A stretch of DNA of 29,252 nucleotides from a virus. A program made the position numbers and the translations under genes. The DNA lies in the IMG/VR virus record IMGVR_UViG_3300020419_000066, positions 1-29,252 of that record; one strand, given 5' to 3'. Shown piece after piece: positions 9,605-17,530 of the stretch (the stretch's first letter is position 1; the number at the start of each line of letters is the position of its first letter). The notes beneath the pieces were generated by a model. The model saw only the letters and a program-made list of their open reading frames with translations. It searched no databases and was not told the DNA's origin.

Positions 9605-10063
9605 TTATAGCTCCTTGTAAATTTTTGCGTATGTATAATAATCTGTTTCGTTAGGTCCGTATTTTTGGTGAAAGCCTTCTCTTTTAAATCCTAGGTATTC
9701 AATAAATCGGACCGCTTCTTTCCAGTCAGTTAAGACATGGGTACTTACTCTTTTGTATTTTTTATGCTTTGCAATTACATCAATTGTTCTTGATGTTATT
9801 TTTATTATTGACTTTGCGTGTTTTGGTAAAAGATGAGTTCCGTAAAACCAAGCATCGCCATGATGTTGCCATAGTTCCATAATTCCACCACAAGCTATAA
9901 TTTTACCTGAATCATCTACGGCAGTATAAGCACCACCATCGTCAACATGTTTTCTAGACCACTCTCTCCAATTCACTAATGGGTTTCTCATTTCCTCAGT
10001 AGCAGATCCATATGGTTTTTCTAACCATGAAACATGCGATGGCTCAAAAGGTATTAATCTCAT
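9605..10063 (-). CDS. GNAT-like acetyltransferase in T7 gp13 position
   Basis: 152 aa with a GNAT-like layout: the N-terminal MRLIPFEPSHVSWL helix, central strands with AYTAVDDSGKIIACGGIMEL (typical beta2-beta4), a helix after HLLPKHAKSIIKITSRTI where the acetyl-CoA site would be, and a C-terminal WKEAVRFIEYLGFKREG, the common GNAT 'residue-pair then GF' ending. The expected (Q/R)xxGx(G/A) pyrophosphate loop is not clear, so enzyme activity is doubtful. T7 gp13, which I recall as grouped with acetyltransferase-like folds, sits at the same place between tail tubular B and the small internal protein, so a virion-assembly role is as likely as acetyl transfer. Its start overlaps the stop of the tail tubular B gene by one base. 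Confidence 0.7.
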   Translation of the reverse strand: MRLIPFEPSHVSWLEKPYGSATEEMRNPLVNWREWSRKHVDDGGAYTAVDDSGKIIACGGIMELWQHHGDAWFYGTHLLPKHAKSIIKITSRTIDVIAKHKKYKRVSTHVLTDWKEAVRFIEYLGFKREGFHQKYGPNETDYYTYAKIYKEL

Positions 10064-12627
10064 TATCTCTCAAATGTTTGTAGTCGTGGATAGATAGATA
10101 AAACTGTTAATGGTAACGGCTGGTCCGATACAACATAAATAAATCCATCGCTATCATAACCAGAAGTAAACTCAATTGTCTTATCACCAGTATACAGATC
10201 TAAAGGCTGGTCCATTTCATCAGCAGAGCTTCTAAAAGGAATAAGATCGTTAGTTGCTAAACTTTGTCCAATCTTTAATCCAACAGTTCTAAATAATCGT
10301 ATAGTAACATCGTAGATCCTTTTTGTTTTACCTTGTGATGTTCCTAGAGTTGCTCCAGCATCTACTCGCATAGTCTGAAGTGTAGATGTATATTTTAACC
10401 CAAAGTGAACAGTCTTTGCAGATCTATTTAATGTAATAGATCCACCTGAGACAGTTACATCTGGATGCGTAGCACCATCAGCTAGAACAGATAATGTTTG
10501 CCCTTCTAAATGTCCAAGACCAGAGAAGGAAGTAAAAGCACTTGATGTGTAAGATGATAATCCAGAATCAACAAAAAAGGCATCTTTTACATCAGTACCA
10601 AAATCAAAATAATTAAATCTTTCTACAAATCTTTTTGTGGCTCCGTTAATAGTTCTTTTTACAACAACATAAATATCATCTTCATCAAGTTCACCTGGAA
10701 TAGTTGTTATACTTTCAACAACACCATATGGATAAGTTATGTTTGGTGAAACAGATGTATCAATCCAAGATCCGCCAAGAGTATGCTCATGCCATGCAAC
10801 AATATTTTCTTCTCTTCGGTATGTCATACACGCAAGCTTGCCGTTATTTAATACGCACCAAATTGTATTGTCTGGTTCTTGCGCATGTGCCATTTCTTTA
10901 ATGCCAGATGAAGTTATATGCTCTGCCATAATCGTAAGATCTGGAGCTGTGTATGAATCTGTATCAAAACTATAAACTAGCTCTCTAACCTTTCTTCTTG
11001 CTCTTTGTACGAACAAGGTAACATTACCTACTTGCACTGGGCTTATGTTAGAAGTTCCATAATAAGCTTGTCTTTTTATTTGAGCAGATGTTGGTGATAA
11101 TGGTGCGTCAGATCCAGAAGATCTAACAGCAAATTCACCACCAGAAGTTCCAACAAGAAGAGAGCTACTAGAAGATAAATATCGGATAACATTTACCTGG
11201 TTAGATCCAATTGTGTAAATTAAACCATCGTCATCAGCGACACCAGTTGCAAAGTTTTCAAAGTCTCCGCCTTTACTAAAAAATAATGTTTGTGGATTTG
11301 AGCTTGTTCCAGCTAACACTAATCTTTCTTCATAAAAAGCTATTGCTCTGGGATAACCGCTTGTAGAAGAGAATGCTCCCATAGACCAATTTAAGTCATC
11401 TTCTAAAGATCCATTTATAGCTATAGCTTGTCCTACTGCTTCATTAACAAGATCATCAGACGGAGCTAATAAAATTGTATCTTCTGTAGATTGTACGATT
11501 AGTTTAGGAGGGTAACTTGAGCTTCCTACTGTTGCATTGTTTTCATTGTTTGAAGCTCCAGTAACCTCAATAGACATTCCTGTTTTAAAACCTTCTGTTA
11601 CAAAATTCTTTTCACTGTTAACAATTCTATCGTTATGCTCTAACCCAGTTGAAGACGGATCACCCTCTGCAAAACTAATTTTACTGTTACTTATAAAAGG
11701 CATTAGCTCTGCCCTGTTCTCTTCGTTTTCTTGTATAGTTGTATTAACAGAAGTTAAGCTAGTAACAGTTGCGCCAGAATTATGGGCTACGGCTGATGTT
11801 CCTAATTGTCCTCTAGCTACACCTGAATTTACAGAAGATCCAGACATAGATGTATATTTAATTATTTCGTCACCAATTTTAAAATAACCACCAGGGCTGT
11901 CTGTTTGAAATCCTGTATTACTTGCAATGTTAAATGAAGTCGCAGAGTTATTTATTCCTGACGATAATGTTGTTGTTACTAAGGCTGAAATTTTTGTGTA
12001 ACCATCGTGAATCTTTATTAGCCTTCCTACATCTGTACTTAAAAATCCTTGACCATCATTTATGCCAACAACATCACTTGCATAAATATATGCAGATCCA
12101 GTACGGCTTGAAGCTCGCATAGTAGTTGCTGTTAAATTAATATCCATCATTGGACCATTTTTGAAATTAACTTCAGTCAAGGTCCAATTAATATGGCTTG
12201 TTCTGGTAAGCTTTCTTACTGGATGATCTGGATGTACTAAGTACATTACATCAGCAGATTGAACAAATTTTATATCCGCTAGTTGTGCAGATGTGTATGT
12301 TGTAACTGTCTCAACAATGGTGTTTCCACCATCGACAATAATTCCACCATCACGATAAAAACGAATATAGTTATTACCAAATTCTAAGATATAAGTTTGT
12401 GTTACATTAAACTCAAAAGGAATAAGACGAGAAGCATTAGCCGAAGACTTTACCTCATTTACAAATATAGTTCCTGGTCTTCTTGATACGCCACCATGAG
12501 GATGGACCAATAAATTTTTCATCTGAGTTGCACCAGTGAAATATTTTTCTAAGTCAGTTCTACCTGACATTTTTTCACTTAGCTCTCCAGAAGTAAAAGC
12601 ATTAAAGGCTGGGGCAGATTTAGCCAT
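10063..12627 (-). CDS. Tail tubular protein B (nozzle), T7 gp12-like
   Basis: 854 aa, close in length to T7 gp12. The N-terminus (AFTSGELSEKMSGRTDLEKY, then MKNLLVHPHGGVSRRPGT) is a characteristic signature of podovirus nozzle proteins. The body is rich in beta strands, Ser, Thr and Gly. Around residues 255-290 there is an RGQLGTSAVAH-type insert often seen in tail proteins of BPP-1-like phages. Mid-protein ISPVQVGNVTLFVQRARRKV and WCVLNNGKLACMTYRREE are further family-like segments, and the C-terminus PLPLTVLSIYPRLQTFER is typical. It forms the distal tail tube and binds tail tubular A. It lies 2 bp after tail tubular A and is translationally adjacent to the GNAT gene. Confidence 0.88.
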   Translation of the reverse strand: MAKSAPAFNAFTSGELSEKMSGRTDLEKYFTGATQMKNLLVHPHGGVSRRPGTIFVNEVKSSANASRLIPFEFNVTQTYILEFGNNYIRFYRDGGIIVDGGNTIVETVTTYTSAQLADIKFVQSADVMYLVHPDHPVRKLTRTSHINWTLTEVNFKNGPMMDINLTATTMRASSRTGSAYIYASDVVGINDGQGFLSTDVGRLIKIHDGYTKISALVTTTLSSGINNSATSFNIASNTGFQTDSPGGYFKIGDEIIKYTSMSGSSVNSGVARGQLGTSAVAHNSGATVTSLTSVNTTIQENEENRAELMPFISNSKISFAEGDPSSTGLEHNDRIVNSEKNFVTEGFKTGMSIEVTGASNNENNATVGSSSYPPKLIVQSTEDTILLAPSDDLVNEAVGQAIAINGSLEDDLNWSMGAFSSTSGYPRAIAFYEERLVLAGTSSNPQTLFFSKGGDFENFATGVADDDGLIYTIGSNQVNVIRYLSSSSSLLVGTSGGEFAVRSSGSDAPLSPTSAQIKRQAYYGTSNISPVQVGNVTLFVQRARRKVRELVYSFDTDSYTAPDLTIMAEHITSSGIKEMAHAQEPDNTIWCVLNNGKLACMTYRREENIVAWHEHTLGGSWIDTSVSPNITYPYGVVESITTIPGELDEDDIYVVVKRTINGATKRFVERFNYFDFGTDVKDAFFVDSGLSSYTSSAFTSFSGLGHLEGQTLSVLADGATHPDVTVSGGSITLNRSAKTVHFGLKYTSTLQTMRVDAGATLGTSQGKTKRIYDVTIRLFRTVGLKIGQSLATNDLIPFRSSADEMDQPLDLYTGDKTIEFTSGYDSDGFIYVVSDQPLPLTVLSIYPRLQTFER

Positions 12628-12629
12628 TG

Positions 12630-13220
12630 TTATCTTCTCGCATTAATAAATGTGTTGGATTGAATAGATCCATAATCAGCAACATTTTCTGTTGCACCTG
12701 GCATTCCTTCTGTTGCATCTACAAATCTTGCTTCTGATAATTTAAGCATGTAGATGTCCATCATTTGAGCTGACAAGGTGTTAGATCCAATTACTGGATA
12801 TGAAATATCTGAAGCTAATCTTGATGCGATAGCTTCGACTAATAATTCATCGTATTGCATTGCATCAGTTAACTGAGCAACATATTGTATTTTTAATGGT
12901 GCGCCTTCATTCGTTACAATTTTTTTGCCTTCAATTTTATAAACGCTGTCAAGATATTCTAATCTTAATACTCTTAGACAATCGGCTGGTAACGAATAGG
13001 CATAACTAAATTCCCAATCTGGTGCAGTTGTGTCGGCTGGCAATGAAGTTCTTTTAATTAAACAATTCCATGGATGCGCTCTAAAAACGGCATCTCTTAC
13101 ATGAGGGTATCTTTGGTTACAGATACGACCTACTTTACTGTCTTCTGTTAATGATAGTATTGTGGAAGCCCCTATCATATTGAGGGCTGAATTACATATA
13201 TCTACATCTGAAGTTGCCAT
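12630..13220 (-). CDS. Tail tubular protein A (gatekeeper), T7 gp11-like
   Basis: 196 aa, matching the gp11 family size. The start (ICNSALNMIGASTILSLTED), then CNQRYPHVRDAVFRAHPWNC, then YAYSLPADCLRVLRL are the hallmark blocks of tail tubular A proteins. The C-terminal helix bundle (YDELLVEAIASRLASDISYP) also fits. The protein forms the ring that joins portal to nozzle. It begins downstream of the hairpin at 13238-13272, so its expression may be lower than that of the capsid genes. AAGG precedes the ATG at rather long spacing. Confidence 0.88.
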   Translation of the reverse strand: MATSDVDICNSALNMIGASTILSLTEDSKVGRICNQRYPHVRDAVFRAHPWNCLIKRTSLPADTTAPDWEFSYAYSLPADCLRVLRLEYLDSVYKIEGKKIVTNEGAPLKIQYVAQLTDAMQYDELLVEAIASRLASDISYPVIGSNTLSAQMMDIYMLKLSEARFVDATEGMPGATENVADYGSIQSNTFINARR

Positions 13221-13237
13221 AATAAATCCTTAAATTA

Positions 13238-13272
13238 AATATGGGAGAGCGATAACTCAACCCTCCCATATT
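13238..13272 (-). terminator. Hairpin between decoration and tail genes (partial terminator or processing site)
   Basis: A perfect 10-bp inverted repeat, AATATGGGAG at 13238-13247 and CTCCCATATT at 13263-13272, with a 15-base loop. On the minus-strand transcript it is followed by TAATTTAAGG, U-rich but not a clean U-run. It lies directly after the capsid and decoration genes, the place where T7 has its leaky late terminator. Partial termination or RNA processing is inferred. Confidence 0.6.
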
Positions 13273-13280
13273 CTTAGTTA

Positions 13281-13709
13281 TTAACTAACTGTATAGTAAA
13301 CTACAGTAGTGATCGTACCAGTAGCAGAGCCACCAGCAGTTGTGATCAAAATGTTTGTAGTTGTTGATGTGATTTCGTTTCCGATACCAGCAATAACACC
13401 ATCAGAGGACAATGATATAAGCTTGTTGCCTGTATTCATTGCAGTCTGAGCGATGTAAGTAGTTGCTGAAGCAGAATCGCCAACACCTAAAGTAACAGAT
13501 CCACCTAAAGCATCAGCTTTAACATGAATGTCTACGACTTTAGCACCAATAGGTAATCTTGCTACAGTGATGTCAGATCCAGCTCCGAGTGAAGATGCTT
13601 CATAAGTATCTTTAAAAACTCTAACTGATCCGTGGACTTCACTTGCATTAGCAAGAACAGATGGTGATGCATCTAAGTTAGTAATATTTGTTGCTTTTAC
13701 ACTAGCCAT
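13281..13709 (-). CDS. Putative capsid decoration/cement protein
   Basis: 142 aa, rich in Ala, Thr, Gly, Val and Ser, with alternating strand-like segments and almost no helix. Typical blocks are VHGSVRVFKDTYEASSLGAG, ARLPIGAKVVDIHVKADALG and a Thr/Ile-rich C-terminal strand pair. It directly follows the major capsid gene with a strong AAGGAG site, the position of cement proteins in BPP-1-like phages. Composition and synteny support a beta-sandwich protein on the capsid surface. No specific motif proves this, and a minor capsid or head-completion protein remains possible. Confidence 0.65.
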   Translation of the reverse strand: MASVKATNITNLDASPSVLANASEVHGSVRVFKDTYEASSLGAGSDITVARLPIGAKVVDIHVKADALGGSVTLGVGDSASATTYIAQTAMNTGNKLISLSSDGVIAGIGNEITSTTTNILITTAGGSATGTITTVVYYTVS

Positions 13710-13722
13710 TTTTTATTACTCC

Positions 13723-14580
13723 TTATTCAGCACAGTTGATTTGGATGACTTTTGATTCTTCCATTCTGGTAGCACCAAAGTCAGCACAATAATAAACTTG
13801 AGTTGAGTATGACTTGTCTGCTCTTTCCTCAATACGAGAAGTTACATTCTTGCCAACACCCAATAGAAGACCATCTTCAGCCCATGCAAAGCATTTTCTG
13901 TCAGATCCGTCTAAACCAAGTCTATTGGTTACGATAAATTTGAAGCCTACAAAACTATCAATTTCACCAGTTGAAAGAGCTTTAACAGTGTTAAAGTCTG
14001 CGCTGGTTACTGTTGTTGAGTTTAATAGATCTTCAATTTGCTCTGGAGAAACAGCTATATATCTTGTGATAGATGGATCAACGCTTCCTTCATCAAGTTT
14101 CTTTTTAGCAGAAACAAGTTTCGCAATTGTTAAGCCAGCACCACCAGTTGCTATAACATTACCGCCAGGTAACGCTACAGAAGATGCGCCAGTTTTTCCA
14201 GTCAAGGATGATCCTGTAGCAGATGCAATAATAGCATCATCCATAGCTCTACCCATTGCGCCAGCCATAGCTTTTGCATAAGTAGAAGATGGATCAGTTA
14301 AAAGACGGACTTTATCAGAATCGTCAATTAAATCTGCGACTTCATAAGTTGAAGTAAGGACCATGCGTCTTGCATGAGGAGTTTCAATTAAAGGGGTATC
14401 TGCATGTCGAGATGTTCTTAATTGAGCTGTGGTACTTCCCACTTGATCAAAAAAGGCTTTCTCACCATTAATGCTTTCTTCTCTAACTGAACCCCTAAGT
14501 AAGCTAACTTTCTGTTGAGAAAGTAGCTGAATGTTTGCACTAAATTGTTGTACAAACGCTGTAGTAATCTGATTAGACAT
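13723..14580 (-). CDS. Major capsid protein (HK97 fold, BPP-1/T7-like type)
   Basis: 285 aa. The N-terminal half is highly characteristic of this podovirus capsid family: FVQQFSANIQLLSQQKVSLL, RGSVREESINGEKAFFDQVG, RTSRHADTPLIETPHARRMV, and YEVADLIDDSDKVRLLTDP followed by a Gly/Ala/Met-rich helix. The C-terminal half has RYIAVSPEQIEDLL and a KFIVTNRLGLDG block typical of the A-domain. It forms the icosahedral shell with the scaffold protein encoded just upstream. AAGGAG lies six bases before the ATG, one of the best ribosome-binding sites in the window, as expected for the most abundant protein. A 151-bp non-coding leader precedes it. Confidence 0.9.
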   Translation of the reverse strand: MSNQITTAFVQQFSANIQLLSQQKVSLLRGSVREESINGEKAFFDQVGSTTAQLRTSRHADTPLIETPHARRMVLTSTYEVADLIDDSDKVRLLTDPSSTYAKAMAGAMGRAMDDAIIASATGSSLTGKTGASSVALPGGNVIATGGAGLTIAKLVSAKKKLDEGSVDPSITRYIAVSPEQIEDLLNSTTVTSADFNTVKALSTGEIDSFVGFKFIVTNRLGLDGSDRKCFAWAEDGLLLGVGKNVTSRIEERADKSYSTQVYYCADFGATRMEESKVIQINCAE

Positions 14581-14731
14581 TACTATCTCCTTAGTTGTTA
14601 TTAAAAAAAATTAAGTAGGCTACCCATATAACTATGGACCAAGGTTTTAGGAATGCAGAATCCGTCTGCTGTCGGAGGGGCTTTTCAGCTTGTCCCAGTC
14701 TTGTAAGGTTAGTAGGGCTTGCGCTTGTCTA
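14581..14731 (-). promoter_or_regulatory. Structured leader upstream of the capsid gene
   Basis: A 151-bp gap in an otherwise tightly packed region. On the minus strand it holds a 6-bp stem TAGTAG/CTACTA (14734-14729 with 14715-14710) that includes the scaffold stop codon, and overlapping smaller stems around 14655-14690 (GCAGA/TCTGC and TCCG/CGGA). A T-run follows near 14610, then the capsid SD. No convincing sigma-70 promoter was seen. It may raise capsid expression by RNA processing or by an unrecognised late promoter. Confidence 0.4.
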
Positions 14732-15607
14732 CTAGGATTCAGGATATAGTTGTTCGTATAATTCTGAAACCTTTCTTACATAAGAATCGTGTTCAGGATG
14801 TTTTTTATCGCCATAAGGTCCGCTAAGATCTTGTAGCTTATTTAATTCATCCTCTAATTGAGTTGGATTGAAAGCAGTTGTTCCTTGCAATCCGTCAATA
14901 GAATCTTCGCCTATTCGTGAATTTATAAAGTCACCAACACCAGCCATCATTTTAATAAACTCAGCATTATCGCCAAGCCTAGTTCCATCGGCTAATGAAG
15001 TTTCAAACAAAGCTTCTTTGTCTCCAGTAAAAAATTTATCTATAACATTTTGTGATATAGCTAACTTATTATCATAAGTTTGCCCCCACTCTTGCCGTAA
15101 TTGTTTCGCAGAATCTTCCTGAGATTGACGAGCAGTTTCTTCATTCATACTTGCCATTTCAGAATTATTAGCATTCCACTGTTCTACTAAAGATTGTGCC
15201 TGGCTGTTGTTTAATCCAACCTTATGCGCCACATCTTTAAACCATCCAATCAGATTTTCATCTGCTTCCATGTTTTCACCTAGACCAGCATTTGAATCAA
15301 ACTGATACTCGCCACTGGTGGATGGTAATCCCAGCTTTGTATAAGTTTCTCTCCATTCATCCTCGGTAGCTGATTGACCAGGGACTATTATCTTGTCCTT
15401 TCCAATCATGGTCTGAGCATTCATATAACTTTTTGCTAATGCTCCTACATCGGTGAAATGAGATATTGATTTGTGATCTCTAATATCTTCTGGAAGATTA
15501 TCTCTCCATGAAGATTCTGATACTTGCTCTTGACTGACAGACTCCGTAGATGCCACTGGGGCTTCTGCTGGAGTTGCCTGTTCAGCTACTTGCGCTTCTT
15601 CAGACAT
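14732..15607 (-). CDS. Scaffolding / capsid assembly protein
   Basis: 291 aa, very acidic, with a disordered Glu/Ala/Pro/Ser-rich N-terminus (~1-35). Then come SSWRDNLPEDIRDHKSISHF and a LAKSYMNAQTMIGKDKIIVP block that are recognisable in scaffold proteins of T7- and BPP-1-like phages. The rest is helical, with a Gln/Asn/Glu-rich middle and a C-terminus that probably contacts the capsid protein. It directly precedes the capsid gene, the standard order. It would template shell assembly and then leave. AGGAG precedes the ATG, with an A-rich spacer. Confidence 0.82.
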   Translation of the reverse strand: MSEEAQVAEQATPAEAPVASTESVSQEQVSESSWRDNLPEDIRDHKSISHFTDVGALAKSYMNAQTMIGKDKIIVPGQSATEDEWRETYTKLGLPSTSGEYQFDSNAGLGENMEADENLIGWFKDVAHKVGLNNSQAQSLVEQWNANNSEMASMNEETARQSQEDSAKQLRQEWGQTYDNKLAISQNVIDKFFTGDKEALFETSLADGTRLGDNAEFIKMMAGVGDFINSRIGEDSIDGLQGTTAFNPTQLEDELNKLQDLSGPYGDKKHPEHDSYVRKVSELYEQLYPES

Positions 15608-15624
15608 TTTTATTTACTCTCCTA

Positions 15625-15867
15625 TTAATTTTCAGCTTGTTTACCAATTTCCCCCATTGCTATGAGGAATAACACGACAGAACGCTGACCTTCTGCATAT
15701 GCTAATTCGTGGGGATCTATTGTCCCTGTTTTTACTGTTGTTGCATTGTAGTGAAATCTTTTTTTCAGATCATCTAATACAATTTGACCAATGGCATTTT
15801 GAGCAAAGTTTGCATACATTGCATGTAGTCTTTTTAACTCTTCTTCAGGGTTAACTTCATTTTCCAT
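15625..15867 (-). CDS. Bbp19-like small podovirus protein
   Basis: 80 aa. The pattern of a short acidic start, an IGQIVLDDLKKRFHYNAT block, an acidic patch, and a C-terminal AYAEGQRSVVLFLIAMGEIG matches the small Bbp19 family found between portal and scaffold in BPP-1-like phages (leading helix, D.DP.E.A..EG.R.V..fI). The molecular role of this family is not known to me; its constant place in head-gene clusters suggests a head-assembly or head-tail function. The ATG at 15867 abuts the stop of the portal gene, indicating coupled translation. Confidence 0.7.
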   Translation of the reverse strand: MENEVNPEEELKRLHAMYANFAQNAIGQIVLDDLKKRFHYNATTVKTGTIDPHELAYAEGQRSVVLFLIAMGEIGKQAEN

Positions 15868-17529
15868 TTAGACTTCCTCCGTGTCCATTTGATTAAAAGC
15901 TTCTACCATTGGAGCTGAGTTTTTTGCTATTTCGGCTTGTTGCATTTGCTCTTGCATCTGACCTTGCTGTTGTTGCTCCTCTTGCTTTTTATTTCTTCTT
16001 GCTTGGATCTCATCTTCTGATCGTATAACGGATGCTGGTATGGATAAGCTTTTTAATAAATGTTTAATTAAGCCATCGCCATCTAGGTGATCAATAATAG
16101 TTGGATCTATCTGTGCTACTGGCTGAACAACCTGGAGCATTTGCATTGTTGATTGCACATCTGTTTGCCTTTGAGCTTTAGCTAATGGAGATACATATTC
16201 AATCTCAATATCTTGACCAGCAATAACTTGTGGTGGTGGTGGCAATTGTTCTTGCCTTAATAAGATATTATAGCTTCTGTTAATAAGGGGCTGGAGCAAT
16301 TCAGCTTGTAATCTCCCCAGGACTGGACCAAGTAATCTCATTTTTTCCTCGGTCCTTGCAACCACCTCAGTAGCCGTCATTTGAGGACCAGCCCCCATGA
16401 CCAATTGATCGACATAAAACGCAGATCTTATCGCTTGTCGTCTTTGGTCTTCCATTTGCAGACCAAGAGGATTATTAGATCCAGTTTGTAAAGGCTCCAG
16501 TCTATCTCTTGTTCCACTTCTGTAGAAATTTAAACCACCAGGGACAGTTCTTATTGGTAACATAAAACCATCATCAGGTAACATAAGAGGAGGATCTACT
16601 TGTTTCTCAGCAGATCGGATTGTAACTTCACTCATTTTATTTAGCATTTTTACATCTGGTAACGCTTGCATAGCTGGGGATCTTCCGTACCCTCTTTCAA
16701 AACTTGCTTTTAAGTATCGAGGACACATGTATGGAAATTCGTCAAAACCAGATTCTTTGATGATTACTTTTTCCTCTGGATCTATGTAAATAGATGCAAA
16801 GGGTTTATTTTCAGAAGATAGTTTTTCAATATCTCTTTCATCTCTTGGCATAACAACATGAACGATCTCGATCTCTTCGTGAGGATTTGATTTCATAAGT
16901 TTGTTAATACGAGAAGATGCTTCTTCACCAAAAAGTTTTTGAGCAGATCTCACGGACATTTTATATTTTCTATAAACAGTATCGACTCTTCCTTCGCTAT
17001 CTTCAGCTAAGAAACACTCAGAGATATGTCTTGTCTCAAAACGAAAACCAGTTTCAGGATTGCTTTCAACATAAATAACGCCTGTGCCGAAAGTTATAAG
17101 ATCGTGGTAAAGTTCATGGATCTGTTCTTGAAAATTAGATCTATGAAAATGTGCATACATTATTGCTTCTACTTCTTCTAACCATTCTTTTGCTTCGTCA
17201 ATCAAAGTTAGCTGAAAGTTCATGTAGCATAAATTAAACCAGTTAGTTGATGCAGAAGTTAACATGCCGTGAATAGATGCTGATAAAAGTTCGGATGCAT
17301 GTATGGCTGTACCATCATAGATCTTATCCATTCTTTTATCGCCAGCAGATCTTGTACGAGTAAAGTCTGCTTTTCTAGGAACAATATAATCAGCAACATC
17401 TTGCCAATGATCTTCCCAAGATTCTCTTTGCTCTTCTAAAGAAGATAGTCTGTCTAAAAGTTTAGAAGCTATTTTTTTTGTATCTTCATTTATAGATGGC
17501 TCTACATCTATTATTTCTTCATCAGCCAT
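15868..17529 (-). CDS. Portal protein (head-to-tail connector)
   Basis: 553 aa, the usual size of the podovirus head-to-tail connecting protein family. Diagnostic blocks are ESWEDHWQDVADYIVPRKAD near residue 40, MDKIYDGTAIHASELLSASI, HGMLTSASTNWF, then FGTGVIYVESNP and ECFLAEDSEGRVDTVYRKYK, and later RGYGRSPAMQALPDVKMLN. The C-terminus is a Gln-rich tail (~505-530) with an acidic end. Twelve copies would form the ring through which DNA is packaged by the terminase. It lies one base after the 707-aa gene and abuts the Bbp19-like gene. Confidence 0.92.
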   Translation of the reverse strand: MADEEIIDVEPSINEDTKKIASKLLDRLSSLEEQRESWEDHWQDVADYIVPRKADFTRTRSAGDKRMDKIYDGTAIHASELLSASIHGMLTSASTNWFNLCYMNFQLTLIDEAKEWLEEVEAIMYAHFHRSNFQEQIHELYHDLITFGTGVIYVESNPETGFRFETRHISECFLAEDSEGRVDTVYRKYKMSVRSAQKLFGEEASSRINKLMKSNPHEEIEIVHVVMPRDERDIEKLSSENKPFASIYIDPEEKVIIKESGFDEFPYMCPRYLKASFERGYGRSPAMQALPDVKMLNKMSEVTIRSAEKQVDPPLMLPDDGFMLPIRTVPGGLNFYRSGTRDRLEPLQTGSNNPLGLQMEDQRRQAIRSAFYVDQLVMGAGPQMTATEVVARTEEKMRLLGPVLGRLQAELLQPLINRSYNILLRQEQLPPPPQVIAGQDIEIEYVSPLAKAQRQTDVQSTMQMLQVVQPVAQIDPTIIDHLDGDGLIKHLLKSLSIPASVIRSEDEIQARRNKKQEEQQQQGQMQEQMQQAEIAKNSAPMVEAFNQMDTEEV

Positions 17530-17530
17530 T

